A stretch of 64,000 bases of DNA. Source: Campanula takesimana (lineage: Eukaryota > Streptophyta > Magnoliopsida > Asterales > Campanulaceae). The stretch covers positions 124,001-188,000 of the forward strand of contig JAOWBW010000597.1 of assembly GCA_026119855.1 (NCBI GenBank), written 5' to 3'. Under the pieces are notes generated by a model. That model did no database searches. It was not told the DNA's origin and saw only the letters and a list, made by a program, of their open reading frames with translations. Each line of letters begins with the position of its first letter. Within the stretch, counting starts at the first letter, position 1. This document shows, in pieces, positions 44,700-55,329 of the stretch. Made by a program: the position numbers and the translations under genes.

Positions 44700-45117
44700 T
44701 CCCACAATTTGAACTGACCGTGTGTGGTCTTTGAAACAATTTGTTGATGTTTGTCTAAACAATTTTTATTTCTGTTTGTTTTATTTGGGTTGTAATACTT
44801 TAATCTCTCTTTTGTCTGCACTCCTCACTTCAATGGTTATATTTTTGTGGAGTACCTTTTGAATGTTTGTTTGATGCATTTGCCTACTTATTGTTATTTT
44901 CTCTAAAAATGCATTCAAACTTATATGTCTATCTTGCTAGGATTAGTTTTTTTTTCTTTTTAGGCTGATAGAAATCTATGACACTGGCTTAGAGTGTGCA
45001 TTGACTTGGGGAATGAAATTAATAAAATATTATCTTCTTGAAAACATGTTATTACCAAGTACAATGAATTAGCCTTTGTTATAGTAGGTAATGGTCTCAA
45101 TCAAATAGGGGGGAGAT
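44700..45117 (+). other. SR 3' non-coding region and PPT
   Basis: This is a T-rich 3' UTR with no gene. It ends in the PPT ATAGGGGGGAGAT at 45105-45117, directly before the LTR start TGTTGGG. Confidence 0.85.
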
Positions 45118-46066
45118 TGTTGGGTATGCTTATTATAAACCACTCTTATCACCTAGATTTGATTGATCCCATAACCTAATTTTATCTTTTGTGGACTTTA
45201 GGATATTTTGTAAGAAGTGTTAAACTTCATTTTTAGAATAGTCCACTTTGATAGTATAGGCTTTAGATTGATAGGCTGAAAATTTTCTAAGTCTGGAATA
45301 CTAGTGGTCAAGTCCTTGACCGTGAATTCACTTAACCATGGTAGACCACCTGACCGTGGAAGACCACTTGACCGTGAATCACTTGACCGGAAGTCAGTGA
45401 CCGTGAGCTTTGTGGAATATCTTGACATGTCACTTTTGACCCATCGACCGCAAGCCACTCGACCGTGAGGCCTTGACCGCAAATGAAGAAGTCGTCCAAG
45501 AAACCCAAGTTGGTTTAAACTTAACCATGGTCAAACTATGGTTAGTTTAGAACGTTGCAGAACTTGGATCCCAAGTAATTCAAATTTGAATTTATCTAAG
45601 TGGGACCACTTCTTATCTGCAAAAAGGGACAAACTCAGATTGAGCTCCAATCAGAATTCAATAGCTCATTGTCCTTCAACTTGGAGCCCAAGTAAATCCA
45701 ACAGCTATTTTCTCATTCAAGGCTATAAATAGCTCTTAAGTTCTTCATTGAATAGTGCTGAGATTCTAAGAGAGAAATTGATGTTAAAATACTTGGTGAT
45801 TGAAGATCATATTCAAGATTTCCAGAATCCTTTGAATCTTCAAAGAACTCATCTTCAAACCTTCAAAGATCTCCAGCAACAAACAAGTCATCTCAAGCCT
45901 TGTAACACTTAAGATTCATTAGGCTCTACAATCACTTAGATTTTAAAGAGCTTCTGATTCTTACACACACACTCACCCCAATTGATCAATCACATAGATT
46001 GCATCAAAAGGGATACACTGGTCTAAGTCTAGGATTTATTCTTCATAGAAAGTAGGTGTTGATTCA
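45118..46066 (+). repeat. SR 3' LTR, truncated (949 of about 1590 bp)
   Basis: It matches 16477-17425 closely, including the GACCG cluster and TATAAATA at 45724-45731, and stops after GTTGATTCA. The remaining about 640 bp, including the GGCTATTCACC block and terminus, is missing. What follows is unrelated. Confidence 0.92.
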
Positions 46067-48576
46067 GGAGACGTCTCGTGGGAGATGGTGATGTTGCAGA
46101 TGATAAGGTCTTGGTGTGATAAAGTCTCGAACAGTATGTTTGCTCGAGTCTTCTTGAGTTGAACCGACGGCGGATCTTCGGATACAGCCTGTGCTTTTGA
46201 TCTTGGAGAAGGGGGTGCTGTATTGCAGAAACATTGGGATTGGCCGTAACTCTGCTTATAGAGTTAACATATTGGCATTGCCCGCTATAACTCAGCCGGG
46301 TGAGTCTAGCATATTGAATCTTTTTCCTTTTCTCTAAGACTTCCTTCAGAATCTCGATGTGAGTTCTAACAAGAATCATCAAATTCATTCATATCATCGG
46401 AGCCTTCATTTAAAACCAAGAGGCCTTTTGACTGGAAGTGTTGAGGGACCATTGAAGTTTGATCCCTTTCATGGAGCCATAAGACTACTCTCAAATTGCA
46501 TTGCTCGGGTACCACTGCCCAAAATCTTGTTAATTGCGAAGCCCCAATATTGCCCTTTGCTTGTATCACTGTAATGCCGTAGCCCAAAAGATTGTAGATT
46601 GCGAAGCCCCTTGAGACCTTTCGGTATAAAGCTTCAAATGTTGCTGGGGACATTGAAGTGAATTGCTTCTTGCCGAGGGAGCCTTTAAGACTTGACCGTA
46701 GCCCCTAGAGTGCCATCATTGATTACGAGAAAGGTCCATCCTTGATTGGGGGAACGAGTACGGGCACACATGACAAGAGGGTTTTTTGACATACCTTTTG
46801 AGAGACTTTGAGGATAGTCTCACACATCCTTCTCGAGCATAACCCCTAGGTCTTATTGATTGTCAAATGAAGTAAAAGAAGCCCTTGTTCTTGAGTCACA
46901 TAGCCCCTAAGGCATCACCATTTGTTGAGCAAAGCAATAGTGACTCATCCTCGTGCGAGGGAACAAACATTAGACGACATGGCGAGAGCTACTCCATTTC
47001 TCGGGAGCCTTTCGGCGTACTTTAGAAGAACATACTTGCAGAAGCTTTGAAAACTGAGACACATGTTGTCGCTATTTTCTGCCCAAGCCAATTGACTAGC
47101 TAGGGATTATTTGTGCAACCTCGTGCCCTTTTATGATGGGCTCGTTCTCGGATGGGTCTTGGTTACCACGGGCCTTCTTTTCATGAACCCAAAAATGCAC
47201 ACTGCTGGGGAATGATGCCAATAACCCAAGACAACCTTTGATGGTGCCATATCTTGTCGAGCCTTTTGCAATCCCAAAGTTGACTCGGTGGGGAATTGAT
47301 TTGTTGAGGAGATCCAATGTAGAGCTTTTGTAGTTGTCTTCTTTAGAATCCGGGGATCTCCATTTCTCTTTCCCTTCTCTCTCTCACTCTCTCATTTTTT
47401 TTATGACGCACCCTGTTTTTTGCCTAGACCACCCTTTCGGGTTTTCAATCTAGCGGGCATCTCTTTTGCGTCTTCTTTTTTTTTTTACTCGATTAATGAG
47501 GAAGTGTGCATTGACTCTGGCTGAGGAGATAAGACATGTGATTTTGCAGTGAAGACCTCTTGTCACTAAAGATGAGTGACATTGACTCGACTAGGGAAGT
47601 GTCCCTAGTATTGACTTTATGTATGTATATTTTTTGAATGACTCACGAAGGCAAGTAAGTCATTAAGAGAGAAGATAAAGAAAGCCCCAGTTTGATTGCA
47701 AGAAACTGGGAGTATCGCAAAAAGAAGAGAAACCCCTAGACTCGACAAGGAACGGAAAGCGATTCCAAATCTAAGAAAGTTGTTCAATCTTTTGGTTATT
47801 AATTCATTGGAAAATGAATCGTACAAAGATCTCTTGACAAGTTCGAGAGGAAGGCCGATCACTATAACGCGCTAGGGCTAAACATATCTTCTTTCTTGCA
47901 TGAGACAGGACCCGAAGGTTGCCTACGTTCCTCCAGTGAACAGGCTCAGGTCACCGTAGTTCTTGTGGATTCTCCATTCATCGTGATGGAGTTGTTGCTT
48001 CGTCATGTTGATTGTTGATGTCGCTTCGTCCTTCGTTGGTGGAATGATGTTGATCCTTGATATGAACTTCTTTGAATGAGGGGGGATTTTTTTATTTTAT
48101 TTTATTTTTTGTGCTCTAACTTTTGCCTAGGTTGATTTGAGGATTTCAACCTAGCGAGCTTTTTTTTTTTTTTTTAATCCCCCTTTTCAAAACTTTGCTT
48201 GATTTCTCCGTGGTTGTTGCTCCTTGATGTCTTGGATTTGTCTTCGTCGTTGATGTCGTCGTCGATGTTTATCCTCTAGGCGTTCAAGTGATAGACTTCG
48301 TTCTAAAACGTGTTTAGACATCTTTTCATCATTTTTCCAAGAATTAGATTGAACAACTTGGAAGAGTGTATGAGGACAAGAACGACTTTTATTTAATGAT
48401 TGACTCAAAATTTAACATTGGACGAGAGAAAACATTAATGCACACATTAGAGGACTTTTGACTCTCTTTTTTTTATTCCTATTTCTAGGTAGAGAAAGAC
48501 AAACGGAGATTGCTGTTGTCGGCCTCATTGTCGTTGTAGCCTTCCTTGCGACATGATCTCTTGTTGAGACCCTATT
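46067..48576. other. Unassigned degenerate region, probably Tat/Ogre-like internal sequence
   Basis: About 2.5 kb has no long ORF and no pol motif. Two stretches share a phrase (TTTTGCCTAG...TTTCAA(T/C)CTAGCG, near 47415-47460 and 48120-48165) followed by poly-T, suggesting an old internal duplication. Phrases such as TTGCGAAGCCCC repeat near 46540-46605. It may be the downstream part of element A; I cannot prove it. Confidence 0.4.
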
Positions 48577-49164
48577 TCAAATCTGAACCCCTTCCTTGAT
48601 GAGTTCTTGCATGTTTCCATTCTCTAACTGTTGTTCATCATCCATGGTAAATTCATCATTGTCAATCAAGTCTTGGATGATGTTGCGGATAGAGAAGCAA
48701 TACTCAGTGAGGTGACCGATGCATAGGTGATAGTCACACCACTTGTGGTGGTCATGGTTGCGACGTAATGGTTGTGGTTGCTTGTACCCTTGGAGAGGAG
48801 AAACTTGTCCTTTGGTTTTGAGAGCTTCGTAGGCCTCGGTGATGGTTATGCCATTGAGAGGGGTATAGACACGGTCGTTGGTGGCACCTTTGTGACTTTT
48901 GAGGGATGAGCCACTTGAGCGTGCTTTACCGTGGACCTTTGCCTTGCTGTCGGTGAGCTCTTGCAAACGAGCCTTAAGTTTGGACACTTCTTCCTTGTGA
49001 ATTTTCCTCTTGAGATCAAGACGGGCTTGCCATAAATCATCCTTACGGCGGGCATCCTCGACAAGTCTATCCATTTGTTCCCCCATGGTTCTTATTATGT
49101 TGAAGAGCCTTTCGTTGGACACGGAAGTATTCTCACCCTTGTTGTTGTTGCCGCTTAAAGCCAT
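48577..49164 (-). CDS. Gag-like fragment of element A (195 aa)
   Basis: This open frame has an ATG start (MALSGNNNKGE). The N-terminal half is a charged, probably coiled helix (ARRKDDLWQARLDLKRKIHKEE). The C-terminal half has the block KWCDYHLCIGHLTEYCFSIR followed by IQDLID, a CX2HX4HX4C-like arrangement typical of Gag proteins in Tat/Ogre-like gypsy elements. The usual large capsid domain between these parts seems to be missing, so it is probably an internally deleted Gag. It lies about 1.2 kb downstream (minus strand) of the element A PBS, as expected for a long leader. No pol follows. Confidence 0.55.
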   Translation of the reverse strand: MALSGNNNKGENTSVSNERLFNIIRTMGEQMDRLVEDARRKDDLWQARLDLKRKIHKEEVSKLKARLQELTDSKAKVHGKARSSGSSLKSHKGATNDRVYTPLNGITITEAYEALKTKGQVSPLQGYKQPQPLRRNHDHHKWCDYHLCIGHLTEYCFSIRNIIQDLIDNDEFTMDDEQQLENGNMQELIKEGVQI

Positions 49165-50407
49165 TGGACCTATGAAGAGAACATGTTGATCTTAGGATGG
49201 CCCCACAAACACCTTTTGGATAAAATTATTTCACCCACAAACAAAAGTAAAGACTCAAACCACATAAAGAAAAGACTCTTTTTTTATTTATTTATTTACA
49301 ACAATCGGAAGGACGTGGTCCTTTTTGGGGTTTCTAGAAAAATAGTGGAATCGTCACACTAGTATATAGACCTTCTCGCGGTCCCATATACTCATCGGAT
49401 TCCACCACGCTTGTGAATCCTACATGTGTCGGGATTAAACTAAATTAATGTAGTAAACCATACATGTGGGGACGGATTTTTATTTTTGTCCATAATAACC
49501 ACTTGGGGACGGAGTTTTATTTCGTCCAAAACAACGAGTGGCATGTATGATTTGAAGACATTAGTTTAGGGAAATCTCAGCACACGGAAACTGACTTGAG
49601 TCACGGAGTGTTAGACCCTAGACTAGAATTGTGTGGCTTGTGCTCGGCTAAAGAGAGGCTTAAAGGTCACCCCCCGGCATGTAGTCGTGAACTACGCCAC
49701 GGGCTGAGGTTTACCGCTTCGGAAGAGTCAAGGTCGGGTGGAGCTTGAAACTTCCTAGGACGGGCCTTGGCGGGTTTGGGGTTGGACTTGTGCGACTCGA
49801 TAGTGAGCAGTTGATAAGAATTGTGCGCGTAGTGTGAGGTCTAACAAGTGACAAAATATATTTTTTTCAAAGGAAATAAAAAAAATAAAAATAAGCACGT
49901 AGTTTACAAATTTCGAATCACCCATGTGACCGATAAAAATGAATGCAAAAGTAAAAGGGGGTGTATGCAGGCCCGGTGCCCACACACTGTCAAAACTGCC
50001 CATTCTGTTCACTGTTCTGTTTACTGTTCTGGAAAATGGTCCAGAAGCGCGCGACTCAGGGCATTTACGTGGGAAGTGCGCGCATTGCGCCATGAATGTG
50101 GGAGGCGCGCGCATCTGGGGTACCTGTCAGATTGTCAGAAGAAACCGCGGACTCAGAGGATTGCATTGGTCCCAAATTGTGTAACTTTCCCCTGCGGAAA
50201 CTTTTAGCATAGAAATATGAAATTTGAAGGACAAGATGGAAGGTGGGCGATTCTGGTAATAAGGGTCGGACGCGCGCGCTATAGGCCAAGAAGGCCGGAA
50301 GCGCGCGCTTCCTACCCTTTTTACCAGAATGCCCAAAAAACAGATATAAGAACACCAAAAGGAGAAAATGCAAGTTTAACCCTCTATGTCCACAGCGGAG
50401 TAGCCAC
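49165..50407 (-). other. Leader of element A with GCGCGC boxes
   Basis: It is non-coding between PBS and gag. GC-rich boxes (GCGCGC) at 50047, 50078, 50105, 50271 and 50301 resemble the box group in the element A LTR (51435-51500). Spurious ORFs span this part on both strands. At its right edge (50390-50406) is the PBS. Confidence 0.55.
50390..50406 (-). promoter_or_regulatory. Element A primer-binding site candidate
   Basis: On the minus strand this reads TGGCTACTCCGCTGTGG, one base after the LTR, a variant of the TGGCGACTCCGCTGGGG of element B. Tat/Ogre-like elements commonly start their interior this way. Confidence 0.6.
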
Positions 50408-51678
50408 TGTAGATACCCCAGGGAACCACGGCTTGGCTAGAGCGGTGAATTACCTAGGATGTCTACTTGATTTTAGAGTCGCCACCCGCGTTTTTAGAGG
50501 AACGTGAGAAAACCTAAAGAAAGCCAATTTTTGTACGAAAACCAGAGATTCGGGAAAGAAGGGTTCGGGGGTTAAGTGACGGAGTGGGAAGTACTTAAAA
50601 ACCCATTCCGCCCCGCTTACTCGGGTCTTGCTACTTTTGGTGTTCTAATGTTAAATGTCCTTCAATAAAAAGTGCTAACAATTAAAGTGAAAAGAAATGG
50701 GAAAATAAAAGAGAAATAAAAGAGAATTATTTTAATTATTAATTTATGCTAAAGATTACATGTAACAATTATACTAAACAATTACATTAAGAAATGATAG
50801 GAAATTAAAGTAGAGATTGAAATGTAGGGAGATGACCTTGACCAATTTTAATGTAATAAAGTGGTCATTTGGTCATGTCCCATTTGGTGGGGATTGCATA
50901 CATCTAAAAAGACATAAATAAAATAGAAAAAGAAGAAGTGTACCTTTAGAAAAGAGGACTTCAAACTTTGACTTGGAGTTGTTGTAGAGAAATTGTTGTG
51001 TAGGAATTTGTGAAGAGTTTAGTTGCTAGAACTCTTGTTGGGGAAATTTGTGTAGGGAGAATGGTGTAGAGTTTGTGTAGGGAGAAAGATCAAAGTTCAA
51101 GGTCCAAAAAGAGAGTCCCCTTCCAAGGTAGAAGAAGGGGGTTTTTATAGGTATAAAGGAGAGGGAAAGGTTGGAGGGAAAATGGTCAATCCATGTGAGA
51201 TGGAATTGACCAATAGAAAATAAGATAAATAGAATAATGAATAAAAGAAGATGAAACAAATAAAAGAAAATAAAAATGAAATATTTTGTTTTTATGAAAA
51301 GGGCTAGAAATGTGGGATTGGGAGGTTACTAAATAAAAAGGGGTTAATGCTAGATTAAGACATGTGATAAAAAGATGTTTTTTATTCTAAAAATGGAGGG
51401 AAAAGGCTGCAATCCGTAACAGTCAAAGTGGGAAGCGCGCGAGTCCGGCCTATTGGACCAAACGCGCGATCGCCCCATGACCATTACGGGAGGCGCCCGC
51501 GGGTGAAAATAACAGAATGACATAATGACTCTAAAAGTTAACTCTGTTATGCAGTTTAGTCCAAAACTAACGGAATCAGTTAGGAACTTAACGGAAGTAA
51601 CAGAAATTAACAAAAACAAGTTAAATAAAAATACTATGTATGCAATCGGGGTGAGAGGTCCAAAGCGGGGTGTCTACA
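50408..51678 (-). repeat. Element A LTR (1271 bp)
   Basis: In sense orientation it starts TGTAGACACCCC and ends GGGGTATCTACA, a near-perfect terminal inverted repeat. A TATA-like CTATAAAAAC is at 51141-51150 (minus). GC boxes are near 51435-51500. With the PBS on its left it is a 5' LTR of a minus-strand element. The 3' LTR is not in the window. Confidence 0.75.
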
Positions 51679-51857
51679 CCCAGTTTATTGCGTTTCCAGA
51701 ACAGTTTCACTCCCAGAAATCAAAACAAAAATATAAAACAAACACAAAATAAGCACAAAGTCAACAAACGGGGACGGGAGTTTGACCCAAACAAAAGTGC
51801 CCCTAAAGCTTCTAAAAAGAAGTTTGCAAGCACTTTATTCCCCAGCGGAGTCGCCAC
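51679..51857 (-). other. Leader of element B with PBS
   Basis: It is 179 bp with the PBS TGGCGACTCCGCTGGGG (minus) at 51840-51856, next to the element B LTR. Element A appears to have inserted in this leader; CCCAG at 51679-51683 would be one TSD copy. Confidence 0.6.
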
Positions 51858-53600
51858 TGTAAGATACCCGCGGGAAATGGAAAGTTCCCTCGAGAATCAA
51901 ACACGGAACCTTATTTTCAAGTAAAACGGAGTCGCCACGTTAGTTTAACTTTAAACCCAAACTTAACTAAAAAGGTTAGAGAAAAATGATTCGGAGGTCA
52001 CGTTACACCTTGGGAAGAACTTAATCGAGGTTCACCAAGGTGCCTCGAAAAATCGAGTCTCCCTAAGTTTGTTGATCAAAAAATGTGCAAGTGTGTGTGT
52101 GTGTGTATTGAAAACGGGAGAAACCGACTTGTTTTTAGAAGGTGATTTTGGAAATAAGATGTAGGCATGTTAATGCCCTTTTGTTTTTTTGATACTTTAA
52201 AGAGACAAAATATAATGTTCATCCAAGTAAAATAAGATATTTTTGTGGACGGACTTTAATTAATCATGGAAATGATTAATGAAGTCAAAAATGACAACTA
52301 ATACCTTTACTTGGATGAGACCACAACTTGGGTGAATAAAGATAGTCAACTTTATCATCCAAGCAAGGTAATCATTGCAAGATTAAAATACATAAAAGCT
52401 TTTCTTGGGCAAATCATTACTTGGATGAATAAAGAGTGTGGCTTTATCATCCAAGTAAGATAAGCAAGAAAAGATTTGAAATAAAGACTTTTAAATGGAA
52501 ATAAACATTAAAGATTAAGACTTTAAATGTAACAAATCCCATCTCCATTTAGTTCATCATTTTAATACACTATTGAAGTGCAAGATGAAGCTTTTAGGAT
52601 CATGTGGGTATTTGGATCCAAGTTATATAAAGATTACATGAATAAATAAAGACTTGTAAAATAAAGACTTGTAAATGTAAATGACTTGAATGTAAGATGA
52701 CATAAATATAAATAACATAAATGTACAAGGCTCTCTCCAAGATGTGCAATAGATCACCAAGTCAAAATTAAAGACATAAATGTAAATGACATAAATATAA
52801 ATGACATAAATATAAATATAAATAACATAAATATAAATGACATAAATGTAAATGACATAAATATAAATGACATAAATGTAACAAAATACTCCTCTCCACT
52901 TAGTTCATCATTTTAATACACCATAAAGTGTAAGATGAAACCATTGGGATCATGAGAGTACTTGGATCCAATCATTCACATATATAAAGACTACATTTTT
53001 ATAATCAAGAAAATGAACAAAGCTAAAATTCCAACAAGAAAAAGATGAAGATGACAATAAAGTAAAGATTCAACCTTTAAGCAAGATTGGGGTAAATCAT
53101 TAATTGATTGATCCAAGTTTGCCTTTTTTTTTTTTTTTCCTTCTTTACTTAGAGATCTTGGACTCTAAGATTTCACTTAACATGGATTGATCACCATTTT
53201 TCACAAAGTAATTTACTTCATTTTGGAGAGAAGAAAAATTTAGAGAGTAACTTTAGGGGAGAATTCTCCATTTTTAATGAGAGGGGATGAACCCTATATT
53301 TATAGGATGGATTGGGGGTTTTTTTGTAACTTAAAGTTACATTTTGGCCCTTCAACTATTGGCCTTTTGTTTTCTTAGAGGATAAGCCAAGAGATATTTT
53401 TTTATCACAAAATGGGTTGAAATTGAATCATTTTTGTGCACAAAATGGGGCATTTTCGGATGTAAAATGGGCTGGGAATTAATCTTCTAGAAGGGGGGAG
53501 TGTGGTGACACAAGGCAGGTGAAGGACGAATGGGAGAAGGGCACGTGGGGGTTGTGAGGGTGAAGGGGAAATGGTTGGGCGACGGACCAATCAGAGGAAG
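51858..53600 (-). repeat. Element B 5' LTR, cut by S3
   Basis: Sense end is GGGTATCTTACA. It has a TATA box TATAAATA at 53297-53304 (minus). The outer end is truncated at 53600 where S3 begins. The interior is AT-rich, with a 15-bp repeat and a duplicated segment. No gene. Confidence 0.65.
52541..52972. repeat. Duplicated segment flanking a 15-bp AT-rich repeat in LTR B
   Basis: 52541-52622 and 52892-52972 are diverged copies (TTAGTTCATCATTTTAATACAC ... CTTGGATCCAA in part). Between them, at about 52773-52881, lie some seven copies of GACATAAATATAAAT with variants. Confidence 0.75.
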
Positions 53601-55014
53601 TGTTAGGCCCAATTGGTAGGAAAATAGGCTAGAGGGGGGGGTGAATAGCCTAATTAAAACTTTTTGGAAGAGACACTTTATAAATGCAAAGTCACTTATC
53701 AGTTTGCAAACTATTATCAGTAAGCGCAGCTGGTAAAATATGACTTAGTTTAACTCACACAAAATCAGTGTATAAAAGGTTTTGAGAGCTTGGTTTTACA
53801 CAAAGTTGTTTCCAAAAGTTCAATGCAGTTTCAAGAGATTGGTTAATGGAAATAATGATGAATCAGCAATAACAATGCGATCTGTTGGTGATAGAGTTCC
53901 AACCGGCAGGGAGAATGTAAATAACAGGGGACACAAGTATTTGGAGAGGTTCACAGTGTAAATACTGCTACGTCCTCTACCAAGTTTGGTCAGAACTTGG
54001 ATTTGGGTTAAGAGCACTATTAAATATCCCTTGTCTATTACAAGCACGGCTTTGCCGGATACAAAGACTAAATTCTATAGATAAATAATGAATCGTAAAA
54101 CAAATTTCTGACCAAGTGTTTTTGAGCGGCAAGTTCAAAAGAACTTATCTCACTCAGGTGGGTGTGTGAATAACTCAATCAAAGTATTCCTTAAATGATC
54201 TAGTTCGGGAATACTAACAATGTTGTTTGAGTTGGTGCACAAGTGTATGTCCTATTAAATGATCTAATGATTATCTGGACATAGAATGTTTGAGTCTTTA
54301 ATGAATACTCAAAAACATTCAACTCTCTTCAATGCTCTATTTTCACCAACCTTCTTCAATGCTCCAAGTCCACTATTTATAAGAGGAGTGAATGTCTTGA
54401 GTCTTGTAGAAGAAGGCTTGCAATTTGAATATCCAGCTGGGTAGTTGAGGAGCATTAAATGCGGTATCTTTAGCATTAATGGCGAAGATATGGAGTACAC
54501 GCATGCTTGAAAAAGTCTGATGGGTAAAGACCCCTTTGTCTCAACCGGTTACCTGTAAAAGCAAGTAGAGACAGAGTATAGCTAAAAGTAGCTATGTGTC
54601 AGACGGCGCAGTAATCACTACAGAGCAGGTAAACTGCTTTTTGATAAAATAGTATGAAAGGATAGGGACAATCAGCAAGGTTGACTTTAAGATGGAACGA
54701 TGTAACCTGACTGACAGTACAGACTGTCTTTCTTTATCGGCATGTTGAGAATGGAGTTGATCGGCAACTTTGTGTAGCAAGTTGATCGGCAACTTGTCGC
54801 ATTTAAGAATAGAGTTGATCGGCAACTATTTTACTGGTCTGTTGATTTGCTTCATCTTGCTGGTTTGCCTTGTATGAAGAGATGTAATACACCTGTGCAG
54901 GTCACAAAGAATCCTAAGGGTACCTAAATAGGTTCTAATAAAATTGGGGGATCCTAAGTGTAGACATGATTGGAATTAAGTAATTCTAGTGTCTAGGAAT
55001 CTATTTGAATAACA
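53601..55014 (-). repeat. S3 3' LTR (1414 bp)
   Basis: TATAAATA is at 54374-54381 (minus). TCGGC motifs are at 54737, 54761, 54786 and 54819, three of them within the longer repeat GTTGATCGGCAACT. Sense ends are TGTTATTC and CCTAACA. Confidence 0.75.
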
Positions 55015-55329
55015 ATCTCCTCCTAATTACTTAAGTCCAATCACCCTTAATACTAAGGACATCTCTTAACCTAGGGAAATGTTTTCTGCAGATGTCTAGG
55101 TGAAATAATTTCCTAAGGTAAGTCACACTAAATGTCTAAAGTAAAAGGTGGATTCACCAAAATAAATGGTGAATCGGCAAGAGTGATGATCTGCATAAAA
55201 GATTAACATGAAATAATGCAGATAACACAATTATAAGAAATAACATATTAGCACAATCAAAATATCATTAGGCAAAGAATTTGTCTATGGAGGTCTTCAT
55301 AAGATATCTACATCATAGGCTATGTCGAC
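55015..55329 (-). other. S3 3' non-coding region with PPT
   Basis: Just outside the LTR the sense strand reads AGGAGGAGAT before TGTT. The remaining about 300 bp is AT-rich and has no gene. Confidence 0.7.

Larger units (their letters stand above)
16477..46066 (+). mobile_element. Sirevirus-type Ty1/copia element SR with post-pol ORF, host to G2
   Basis: The order is 5' LTR (16477-18066), PBS, gag, pol (protease, integrase, RT, RNase H), spacer, spliced post-pol ORF, PPT (45105-45117) and truncated 3' LTR (45118-46066). G2 with T1 inside occupies 25866-42939. Without them the element is about 12.5 kb, the size range of Sireviruses with an env-like gene. Pol order integrase before RT, the PBS, and the GGGGGGAGATTGTTG PPT/LTR junction support the assignment. 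Confidence 0.87.

Noticed and set aside
49755..50507. Overlapping ORFs in the element A leader
   Set aside because: GC-rich boxes leave several frames open on both strands; no motif or codon pattern supports a gene.
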